Shown: positions 18,725 through 25,758 of the stretch, piece after piece
Numbering within the stretch: the first letter of the stretch is position 1
Layout of the letters: each line of letters starts with the position of its first letter
NCBI GenBank assembly: GCA_022448425.1
Contig: JAKVCY010000006.1
Coordinates: 1 to 48,771, forward strand
Length of the DNA: 48,771 nucleotides
Direction of reading: 5' to 3'
Source of the DNA: Thalassotalea sp.
Lineage (GTDB): Bacteria > Pseudomonadota > Gammaproteobacteria > Enterobacterales > Alteromonadaceae
Notes under the pieces: model-generated
What the model saw: the letters and a program-made list of their open reading frames with translations, nothing else
Database searches by the model: none
Told to the model about the DNA's origin: nothing
Made by a program: the position numbers and the translations under genes

Positions 18725-19219
18725 ATGGCATCGTTTATCCGATTTTTCTTTACCTACCTCGTATTTCAATCCATCGCTTTCGCACAACCCTCTGAGATAG
18801 ACATTAAAGCAATAGCTTCCGACTATTTTGATGTTTATGCTGAGGGCAAAAACTTTAACCATTTCATGTCGTTTTATGATGAAAGCGCCGTACTTGAAGA
18901 TATTGTGTACGGTAACCATATCAAGGGCAAAAGCGCTTTGTCTGCCTTCTTCAATTGGCCAGATAAAAAGTTTGTTATGACCTCAGAGGTTAATCTCGTG
19001 CTATCACAATTATTAGTGGATGGAATGCAGGTGAGTGCTCAAGGGTACTTTACTCAGTTTGAGTATGGTGTAGAGGTTTTGGGTCCTTGGCACTTTACCA
19101 TGCATTTAACTTTCAACGAGCGTGGAAAAATTGTTAAGCAAGTAGATTGGATAAACTATACACCCAGAGAAAACTTCCTCGGTGGCGAGAACTTAAACGA
19201 CAGCCTCCCTCCTTTATAA
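18725..19219 (+). CDS. Secreted SnoaL/NTF2-like protein of unknown function
   Basis: A 164-residue protein with a signal peptide: hydrophobic stretch FIRFFFTYLVFQSIAFA with a probable cut after AFA. The mature part resembles the SnoaL/NTF2-like fold: an initial helix IKAIASDYFDVYAEGKNFNHFMSFYDESAVLED, then strands with GYFTQFEYGVEVLGPWHFTMHLTFNERGKIVKQVDWINY. Many such proteins are small-ligand binders or enzymes of unknown role. No usable Shine-Dalgarno sequence sits at the normal distance. It may be co-transcribed from the ilv operon. The function cannot be assigned. Confidence 0.7.
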   Translation: MASFIRFFFTYLVFQSIAFAQPSEIDIKAIASDYFDVYAEGKNFNHFMSFYDESAVLEDIVYGNHIKGKSALSAFFNWPDKKFVMTSEVNLVLSQLLVDGMQVSAQGYFTQFEYGVEVLGPWHFTMHLTFNERGKIVKQVDWINYTPRENFLGGENLNDSLPPL

Positions 19220-19261
19220 CTAGATGTTATTTACAGTTAGTTGCAAAAAATCAAATCATCT

Positions 19262-19290
19262 GACATATTATGTCTTGTGCAATTTTGCAC
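19262..19290. promoter_or_regulatory. Two adjacent inverted repeats upstream of the SPFH gene
   Basis: GACAT-ATT-ATGTC (19262-19274) and GTGCAA-TT-TTGCAC (19277-19290) sit back to back 25 bases before the SPFH start. They look like protein-binding sites or a small leader structure. The binding factor is unknown. Confidence 0.35.
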
Positions 19291-19314
19291 CTCAATCATA
19301 AAAAGGAGATCACA

Positions 19315-20253
19315 ATGATAAATAAAGGATTAACGACGAATAATGAGTTAGATAGTAACGCCATTAACAATGTCGCTAAACACTTCAAGGTCGGCGGTAT
19401 TGTTACTGTAGTCTTTATCTTTGTTTGGATGATTTTTTACACCATTGATGAAGGCCATGTGGGGATTGTAAAACGCTTCGGTGAAGCGACAACGCAAGTG
19501 AATCCTGGCTTACACCTAAAAGTACCATTTGCTGATTCAGTTGAAGAGTTGGAAATTCGTACTCGCAAGAACACAGAAAGCCTAAAGGCGTCAACCTTCG
19601 AACAAATGCCTGTGCAAGCAGAGGTTTCTGTTAACTGGACAGTTATTCGCTCAGAAGCATTTCAGCTATATAAGAATTACGGAGGCTTAGACCAATTTGA
19701 AAGCCGTATCTTAGATCCACGCCTACGCTCTGCTGCAAAAGATGCATTAGCAAGATTTAAAGCAGAAGAGATTGTGCAGAATCGCGGCAAGGTAATTCAA
19801 AAAATTGAGGAAACTCTTTTAGCAACCATGTCAGAGTTCCCAGTAAAACTAGATAGTGCGCAAATTGAAAACCTTGTGCTACCACCTAAGTATTTGCAGA
19901 GTATTGAAACTAAGCAGACTGAGAAAAACTTAGCGGCTGCTGAAGAACATCGTTTAGAGCGTCAAAAGCTAGAGGCGCAGCGTGAAGTTAATACGGCGGA
20001 AGCAAAGCGTGACGCAGAAAAAGCACGTGCCGATGGTTCAGCGTATGCCATTATGACTGAGGCACGAGCAGAAGCTGAAGCAATTCGTCTAAAAGGTTTA
20101 GCTGAAGCAGAAGCTATTCGCGAAAAAGCGGAAGCGATCAAAGCAAGTAAAGTACTTGTTGAGTATGTAAAAGCACAACAGTGGGACGGTAAAATGCCAA
20201 CGACTGTTATGGGCCAAGGACAAGACATTCTTTGGAACATGAAGGAAAAATAA
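19315..20253 (+). CDS. SPFH/band-7 (prohibitin-like) membrane protein
   Basis: A 312-residue protein with one membrane segment near residues 25-45 (VGGIVTVVFIFVWMIFYTI). The SPFH domain follows at about 48-220 (DEGHVGIVKRFGEATTQVNPGLHLKVPF), then a long charged coiled coil rich in Ala, Glu and Arg (about 215-285), with repeats such as AEAEAIRLKGLAEAEAIREKAEAI. This is the prohibitin/stomatin architecture; such proteins form large membrane-bound oligomers that organise membrane domains or regulate proteases. The start at 19315 has AAGGAG 7 bases upstream; the reading from 19270 has none. No nfeD or hflC partner is adjacent. A strong terminator follows. Confidence 0.88.
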   Translation: MINKGLTTNNELDSNAINNVAKHFKVGGIVTVVFIFVWMIFYTIDEGHVGIVKRFGEATTQVNPGLHLKVPFADSVEELEIRTRKNTESLKASTFEQMPVQAEVSVNWTVIRSEAFQLYKNYGGLDQFESRILDPRLRSAAKDALARFKAEEIVQNRGKVIQKIEETLLATMSEFPVKLDSAQIENLVLPPKYLQSIETKQTEKNLAAAEEHRLERQKLEAQREVNTAEAKRDAEKARADGSAYAIMTEARAEAEAIRLKGLAEAEAIREKAEAIKASKVLVEYVKAQQWDGKMPTTVMGQGQDILWNMKEK

Positions 20254-20294
20254 AGTAACGCAAACCAGACATTGAAGGTTTGGTAGTAAACGGT

Positions 20295-20322
20295 AAAGGT
20301 CAGCATAGCGCTGACCTTTTTT
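20295..20322 (+). terminator. Terminator of the SPFH gene
   Basis: AAAGGTCAGC and GCTGACCTTT form a 10-bp perfect stem around a five-base loop, ending in a T6 run, about 40 bases after the stop codon. A very similar stem is used at 35386-35415 downstream of the protease gene. Confidence 0.9.
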
Positions 20323-20408
20323 GTGCCTGCCTCATGAAATATCGATATATTCATCAATATTCCCTTTAATTCTGCTTTTTATTTTTATAGGAATACCTAA
20401 GAATAGTT

Positions 20409-20786
20409 AGGGCGTGTTGACCTTTCGAGGTTGTTTTTGCAGCAATTTATGATGTTTTTATACAAGGCAGAGCTTATGCCGTGTGGTTATTCCACATAAA
20501 TAAGCGATATAGACTTTGTGCTCCTGCAAAGTCACCTTACCCTACATCCTTGTAGGGCAACGCAGTAGAAAGGCATCATAAATGCTGTCCTAAGTATGTA
20601 GTAAAAGGGATTCGTTTAAATGCATTTTTCTCATTGATGCCTGCATGGATGCAGGTACTAAGATTACGCAGGAGCATAATAATCGGAACTCGCTCTGTGC
20701 GCAGAATAACTATGCGTATCACAAGTGCCTCGATAAAAATGCATTTAATTCGAACAAAATTTAACCCTGGAAGACAAACACGCCCT
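20409..20786. mobile_element. MITE-like palindromic element (about 378 bp)
   Basis: The ends AGGGCGTGTT (20409-20418) and AACACGCCCT (20777-20786) are perfect terminal inverted repeats. Inside are further mirror pairs: GCAGC-A-ATTTATGATG (20439-20454) with CATCATAAATGCTG (20574-20587), and TTCGTTTAAATGCATTTTT (20611-20629) with AAAAATGCATTTAATTCGAA (20735-20754). Smaller hairpins include CCCTACA/TGTAGGG (20540-20557) and CCTGCAT/ATGCAGG near 20642-20657. No transposase is encoded; a 68-codon ORF within is not convincing. The left end resembles the IS end at 48635 (GCGTGTTGA then CTTT). It stops 7 bases short of the ohr stop codon. No target duplication is clear. Confidence 0.7.
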
Positions 20787-20792
20787 CGAGTC

Positions 20793-21221
20793 TTATACCA
20801 CTTCCAAGGTTACATCTATATTGCCGCGTGTTGCGTTTGAGTACGGACATACTTGATGCGCTTTTTCCACAAGGCTAGATGCTGTTTCTTTATCTAAATC
20901 ACCCAGTGAAACTCAAAGCTTAACGGCAATACCAAAACCGTGCTCAATTGGACCAATTGGTACTTCTGCTGACACGCTAATGTCGTTACCTAAAACAATT
21001 TTTTCTGCTGCTGCAACATGCTTTAGTGCGCCGATAAAACACGCTGAGTAACCAGCAACAAACAACTGCTCAGGGTTTGTACCCTCTCCACCAGCACCAC
21101 CCAACCCTTTAGGTGTTGAAAGTGTGATATTCAGTTTACCATCATCCGATTTTGCAGTGCCCTCTCGGCCACCTGTCGCTGTCGCAACGCCTGTATAGAG
21201 TTTCTCTGACAATACGTTCAT
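20793..21221 (-). pseudogene. ohr: Organic hydroperoxide resistance protein Ohr with in-frame TGA
   Basis: The 142-codon frame is a full-length Ohr of the OsmC superfamily, a thiol peroxidase for organic hydroperoxides, but codon 103 is TGA (20915-20913). Before it lies the first catalytic Cys, C61 in GYSACFIGALKHVA; after it, in the same frame, the second, C125 in [17 protein letters not shown]. The spacing of 61 and 125 equals that of known Ohr proteins, so nothing has been inserted or deleted. The truncated product would lack C125 and should be inactive. It is divergent from ohrR and has a good ribosome site (GAGGAAAG). The MITE-like element abuts its 3' end. Sequencing error or readthrough cannot be excluded. 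Confidence 0.88.
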
Positions 21222-21260
21222 AGTACTTTCCTCAGTAATAATTTAATTAATGCAAGCGAC

Positions 21261-21280
21261 ATACTTTGCATGCAAAATAT
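21261..21280. promoter_or_regulatory. Candidate OhrR operator
   Basis: The near-perfect palindrome ATA-C-TTTGCATGCAAA-A-TAT lies in the 83-base region between divergent ohr and ohrR. OhrR repressors are known to bind such palindromes in front of ohr. One mismatched pair breaks the symmetry. Confidence 0.55.
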
Positions 21281-21304
21281 AAACAAAAATATTGAGAGGT
21301 ATCT

Positions 21305-21733
21305 ATGTTAGTAACATTAAGACTTGAAAATCAGCTTTGTCATCGCTTCTATCTGCTGTCGAATGCTTTTACTCGAGCATACCGCCCATTGCTAGAAGAA
21401 TTGGACATTACCTACCCTCAATATGTAGTCATGATGGCTTTATGGGAGAAAGACGACATAACTGTTGCCACCCTCTTAGATAAAACCGGAATTGATGGCG
21501 GTGCGATGAGCTTGATGCTCAAAAAGCTGGTACAAAAAGACTACGTTGCAATTCACAAAGATAAAAAAGACGCTCGCGTTAAAGTTATTAAATTAACGAC
21601 TAAAGGAAAAAACGCTAAACAAGCCGCAATAGATATTCCAGCGCAAATGATGTGTAAGCTCGATGGTTTTTCCGAAGATGAGGCAAAACAACTTCGGGAT
21701 CTTATGGACAAATTACATTTATGCTTTGATTAG
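21305..21733 (+). CDS. ohrR: MarR-family repressor OhrR
   Basis: A 142-residue MarR-type winged-helix regulator. The N-terminal segment LENQLCHRFYLLSNAFTRAYRPLLEELDITYPQ matches OhrR, with C12 at the position of the peroxide-sensing cysteine. The DNA-binding part follows (TVATLLDKTGIDGGAMSLMLKKLVQKDYVAIHKDKKDARV), including the wing with DARV. Oxidation of the Cys by organic hydroperoxides should release it from the ohr promoter. GAGAGG lies just upstream of the ATG. It is divergent from ohr, which here carries a nonsense codon, so the regulator may control only itself. Confidence 0.92.
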   Translation: MLVTLRLENQLCHRFYLLSNAFTRAYRPLLEELDITYPQYVVMMALWEKDDITVATLLDKTGIDGGAMSLMLKKLVQKDYVAIHKDKKDARVKVIKLTTKGKNAKQAAIDIPAQMMCKLDGFSEDEAKQLRDLMDKLHLCFD

Positions 21734-21818
21734 TCCGCACGAAATATTAAGATCCATCCAGTATTATATTGAAATTAAAGAGTTGTGAGTTTTGGTAAAC
21801 AAGTTAAGTAATCAAGGA

Positions 21819-22562
21819 ATGTCTATCACCCGCTCTTTCTTTGTTGTTTTTCTCCTATGTTCTGCATTTAAAGTTCAATTGGCGTTTGCTCAATCGACAC
21901 CTAATTTTTACATCAGTTATGTTGTAAAAGGAGGCATTAGAAATGCAGCCGCAACACAAGTGTTAACTGAAATTTATCGAGACCTTGGCTACCGAGCAGT
22001 TTTTAATCACATTCCAGCGAGACGCTCACTTCAATCGACGAACGATGGATTAACTGACGCTGAGATTTTTAGAGTTGCTGGGCTTAGTGCAGAATACCCG
22101 AACCTTGTCCGCATTAAAGCTCCGCTATTTGAGGTCGAACACTTTGTTTTCACACTCGAAAAAAATTCAGAAGCTGAAATAGCAATAAGCGAATACGACG
22201 ATCTAAATCAGGTGAAATTAGGCTTTTTTAGCGGGCACAAGTACGCAGAGAACTTGCTAGCACAACATGCAAAAGAAGCGACATCAATAAGTGTCGCAGA
22301 CAATGAGCAACTCTTTGGCATGTTAATGAAAGGACGGATTGATGGCGTCATCACAACGCAAGCTATGGTAGACGAAGCAATGCGACGCTATCCTGCGATG
22401 AAGTTAAAGCGGCAGGATATCGAATTACCAACCACGCAACTTTATCATTACATCAATAGAAAACATAAAGACTTAAGGTTTGCGATCAATAAAAAAATAA
22501 AACAGTATCACAGACAAGGAAAAATCGAAGCGCTCCTAAAACAAACGACTACAGCAAATTAA
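21819..22562 (+). CDS. Periplasmic solute-binding protein (SBP_bac_3-like)
   Basis: A 247-residue protein with a Sec signal peptide (SFFVVFLLCSAFKVQLAFA, likely cut after AFA). The mature part resembles family 3 extracellular solute-binding proteins, with IYRDLGYRAVFNHIPARRSL and VKLGFFSGHKYAENLL and a late FAINKKIKQYHRQGKIEALL. No ABC permease genes are next to it, as is common for orphan proteins of this kind in Alteromonadales. Ligand unknown. The start is uncertain: the ATG at 21819 has AAGGA directly against it; a TTG at 21792 is the alternative. It overlaps the end of the convergent nasA gene by 14 bases. Confidence 0.75.
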   Translation: MSITRSFFVVFLLCSAFKVQLAFAQSTPNFYISYVVKGGIRNAAATQVLTEIYRDLGYRAVFNHIPARRSLQSTNDGLTDAEIFRVAGLSAEYPNLVRIKAPLFEVEHFVFTLEKNSEAEIAISEYDDLNQVKLGFFSGHKYAENLLAQHAKEATSISVADNEQLFGMLMKGRIDGVITTQAMVDEAMRRYPAMKLKRQDIELPTTQLYHYINRKHKDLRFAINKKIKQYHRQGKIEALLKQTTTAN

Positions 22563-25383
22563 CCACTGCAATTCGTTGTTCATCCTGACACGCTTTTCCT
22601 GTTTCTTCTGTTAGACCCCTTGTCGTTTCAGCCTCATTGATAAGCGATTGTAACTCTGGCTTACATGAACCACAGTTCGTTCCACACTTAAGTTTACGTC
22701 CTAGTGCTGTAACGCTATCGCAACCCTGTTCAATAGCTTCGATAATAGACGCCTCTTTTACGCCAAAGCAACTACAGACTTGTCGTTGGTTGCTCGCTTT
22801 ATCAAGGCTATCGTCTCCAAGGCCTCTTAAAAACGCCATAGCGTCAATAACTGTTAATTGTTCCTGTGCAAAACAATCAGCAACGTCTTTAGTTGCTTGT
22901 GCAAACGGTTCAGCTGAAAATTCCACTACGCAGTCAATGGCACCTTGGCTAAAACACAATGCACGAGTAATATTTTTCTCAGCATCGTGAATGCTAAGCC
23001 ACTCCCCTGCACAATGAGTCATCATTTGGATCTCTACCACACTTAATACACTACCTTCGTGATTGGCTAATTGAGCATAGTGACACTCAGCTAGTTTAGC
23101 TTTCAGCCAATAATCTGTGCACAGTTGCAGATCATCGCGGGTGTAAATTGAAATGTATTGGCTAAACGCAATAGGATTTAGCTGAACACCGGTATGTTTT
23201 GCTTCTGGTTGACCGGAAATTGGGTCCACTTGCGATTGATATAAACTGGTCACTACAGCATTCGAAGCGAACATACGGTTCCAATGAATTGGCATGAAGC
23301 AATGCCCGCTTGCTACTGTCTCAGTGAGCTTGGCTGGCACGATGATAGTACCCTGAGAAGACTTAACCTCCACTAAACCATCGTCTTCAATGCCTAGCTT
23401 ATTTCCATCAGCTTTGTTGACGCTAAGATAGGGTTTAGCCAAATGCTGCGTTAACGCTGCAGCTTTTCCTGTCCTCGTCATGGTGTGCCACTGATCACGA
23501 TAACGACCACTGTTTAACACAAATGGAAACTTATCAGTTTTCTGTTGTACCGGCAGTTTAGGTACTATCGGGAAAAATTTTGCCTTTCCGGATGTTGTCG
23601 GGAAAAAACCATCAGAAAAAAGTGGTTGGCTAGCGGTTTTACTCACTCGTGCTTGTCGCGATTTAACTGGCCATTGAACAGGCTGCAAATTATCATATTC
23701 AGACAAGGTTAACTTGGTTAAACCAGACAAATTCAATAGCCTTCTCGTATGGTGGTCAGCGGAAGTGTGCTGAGTATGGGAAGTATGATTAGCACCGCCG
23801 TTGTTTTGATACGCAGTAAGTGCTGTAAACTCATTAAACACTTGATACGGGTGCTGATAGTCAAATCCTGAGAAGCCCATTTTCCGAGCGATAAGCGCGA
23901 TAATATCCCAATCGTGCTTGGCTTCACCCGCAGGTGCTACACAGCTGCGTTGACGCGAAATTCTGCGCTCTGAGTTTGTGACAGTGCCATTTTTCTCAAG
24001 CCAAGGTGTTGCAGGTAGTTTAACATCGGCATAAGCCAATGTGTCGTTATCCGATACACAATCTGACACAACGACGAACTTACACTTATCCATCGCAGCG
24101 CGAATTTTATTGCTATCAGGCAGGCTAACAAGAGGATTCGTCGCCATTACCCATACGGCTTTTATTTTACCCCCAAGTATCTGGTCAAACAGATCAATCG
24201 CTTTCGCTCCTTGCTTATCAGCGATAGTCGGCGATTGCCAGAATGTTTGTACCAGCTCTCTGTGAGATTCTTTCTCAATATCAAGATGTGCGGCAAGCTG
24301 ATTTGCCAGCCCGCCAACTTCTCGGCCCCCCATGGCATTGGGTTGACCTGTAATAGAAAAAGGTCCTGAGCCTGTTTTGCCTATTTTCCCACTCGCTAAA
24401 TGAGCGTTAATAATGCTATGGCACTTATCAACACCCGACGTTGATTGATTTACCCCCATCGAGTACATAGAAACGGCACGTTCTGAGCGCGCGAATAATC
24501 GATAGAAAACGGTTAGCTCAGATACAGACACCCCACAAAAGTTAGCAACTTTCTCAAGTGTCCAAGCAGAAGCAGCTTCAATAGTCTCTTCAAACCCTTC
24601 GGTGTGATAACGAACAAAATCTGAATCAACAAGCTTGTTCTCTTTGAGGTAATAAAGTAAACCGCTATAAAGTGCGGCATCACTACCTGGCGTAATCGCT
24701 AAATGAATGTCTGCACATTCAGCGGTAGCAGATTTTCGAGGGTCGACAACCACAACGGTAAGCTCAGGATTAATAGCTTTAGCCCGTTCAATTCGCTGAA
24801 ACAGGACGGGATGTGTCCATGCGGCATTTGAACCAATTAGCACAATCAGATCTGTGTGTTCGAGGTCATCATAAGAACAAGGAACGACGTCTTCGCCGAA
24901 CGCGCGTTTATAAGCAGATACCGCAGAAGACATACAAAGCCGCGAATTGGTATCGATGTTAGCGCTGCCGATGTAGCCCTTCATCAGCTTGTTGGCAAGG
25001 TAGTAATCTTCGGTTAGTAGTTGACCGGATACATAAAATGCGACCGAATCTTTGCCGTAGGTATTTATAATGTCATTAAATTTATTGGCAACGTGACTAG
25101 CAGCCTTATCCCAACTCGTTTGCATCCCATCTACTTCTGGCACTAACAAACGCCCTTGATGATCGACAGTATCAAGTAAATGCGTACCTTTAACACACAA
25201 ACGACCAAAGTTTGCAGGATGTTCAGGCGTACCTTGTAAGCCTGTGGCTACGCCGCTGTTGACCTCAATATCAACGCCACAGCCAACACCACAGTATGCA
25301 CAAGTTGTTTGTACCAAACTGGTTCCACCGCGGCTAGTACTCGGTGGATAGGTAGGTGTTCTGCTGTTGCTATTCATCGACAT
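22549..25383 (-). CDS. nasA: Assimilatory nitrate reductase catalytic subunit (NasA)
   Basis: A molybdopterin oxidoreductase of about 944 residues that reduces nitrate to nitrite in the cytoplasm. The N-terminal 4Fe-4S site has C28, C31, C35 and C63 (CAYCGVGCG, GRLCVKG). The bis-MGD-binding body contains IGSNAAWTHPV and TGQPNAMGGREVGGLANQL. A Mo-bis-MGD C-terminal domain follows (LNSGRYRDQWHTMTRTGKA). A BFD-like 2Fe-2S domain closes the protein (CSCFGV, CGTNCGSCKPE). The C-terminal BFD extension is known in Klebsiella-type NasA. I take the ATG at 25383; a GTG at 25389 is possible. It is the last gene of the nrt-nir-nas operon. No separate NasB/NasC electron-transfer gene is present. Confidence 0.96.
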   Translation of the reverse strand: MSMNSNSRTPTYPPSTSRGGTSLVQTTCAYCGVGCGVDIEVNSGVATGLQGTPEHPANFGRLCVKGTHLLDTVDHQGRLLVPEVDGMQTSWDKAASHVANKFNDIINTYGKDSVAFYVSGQLLTEDYYLANKLMKGYIGSANIDTNSRLCMSSAVSAYKRAFGEDVVPCSYDDLEHTDLIVLIGSNAAWTHPVLFQRIERAKAINPELTVVVVDPRKSATAECADIHLAITPGSDAALYSGLLYYLKENKLVDSDFVRYHTEGFEETIEAASAWTLEKVANFCGVSVSELTVFYRLFARSERAVSMYSMGVNQSTSGVDKCHSIINAHLASGKIGKTGSGPFSITGQPNAMGGREVGGLANQLAAHLDIEKESHRELVQTFWQSPTIADKQGAKAIDLFDQILGGKIKAVWVMATNPLVSLPDSNKIRAAMDKCKFVVVSDCVSDNDTLAYADVKLPATPWLEKNGTVTNSERRISRQRSCVAPAGEAKHDWDIIALIARKMGFSGFDYQHPYQVFNEFTALTAYQNNGGANHTSHTQHTSADHHTRRLLNLSGLTKLTLSEYDNLQPVQWPVKSRQARVSKTASQPLFSDGFFPTTSGKAKFFPIVPKLPVQQKTDKFPFVLNSGRYRDQWHTMTRTGKAAALTQHLAKPYLSVNKADGNKLGIEDDGLVEVKSSQGTIIVPAKLTETVASGHCFMPIHWNRMFASNAVVTSLYQSQVDPISGQPEAKHTGVQLNPIAFSQYISIYTRDDLQLCTDYWLKAKLAECHYAQLANHEGSVLSVVEIQMMTHCAGEWLSIHDAEKNITRALCFSQGAIDCVVEFSAEPFAQATKDVADCFAQEQLTVIDAMAFLRGLGDDSLDKASNQRQVCSCFGVKEASIIEAIEQGCDSVTALGRKLKCGTNCGSCKPELQSLINEAETTRGLTEETGKACQDEQRIAVVNLL

Positions 25384-25392
25384 GCTCACTTA

Positions 25393-25758
25393 CTAGACTA
25401 AAACTTCAACGCAATCATCTGTAATACGTGTTGGATAGGTATTAACTTGTGCTTCTTCTTGCAAGCACTGTCCCGTCTTCAATGAAAACTGCTGTTTGTA
25501 TAGTGGAGAAGCGACAATTGGCTCCCCTTGGTTACAACCAACCATGCCGCGATAAAGCACGTTTGCTTTGCCGATGGGATCAAAATTATCAATAGCGAAT
25601 ACTTGCTCTGACATGCTTGGCAGACTAAACAACGCGATTTGCTTATCTTTGGCAGTCAGGTTGTCAGCGCTTGTAGCCCCTTCAACGAGTGCACAAACCC
25701 CTGAATTTTCGACAAGGTCGCTAAGTGAACAAATATTTATCCAGCGTTTATCACTCAT
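25393..25758 (-). CDS. nirD: Nitrite reductase small subunit (NirD)
   Basis: A 121-residue Rieske-fold protein lacking the cysteine/histidine cluster ligands, as in other NirD proteins. The family stretch FAIDNFDPIGKANVLYRGMVGCNQGEPIVASPLYKQQFSL is clear. It should form the NADH-dependent nitrite reductase with NirB. Its ATG overlaps the nirB stop by one base (TAATG), with GGAGGAG upstream, so translation is coupled. nasA follows after 9 bases. Confidence 0.96.
   Translation of the reverse strand: MSDKRWINICSLSDLVENSGVCALVEGATSADNLTAKDKQIALFSLPSMSEQVFAIDNFDPIGKANVLYRGMVGCNQGEPIVASPLYKQQFSLKTGQCLQEEAQVNTYPTRITDDCVEVLV

Noticed and set aside
20634..20840. 68-codon ORF on the plus strand
   Set aside because: It lies mostly inside the palindromic MITE-like element, runs into the ohr 3' end on the other strand, and its composition is not protein-like.
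20793..21221. TGA in ohr as a selenocysteine codon
   Set aside because: The TGA is at codon 103, while the catalytic cysteines are codons 61 and 125, both still Cys. No convincing SECIS-like hairpin follows the TGA.
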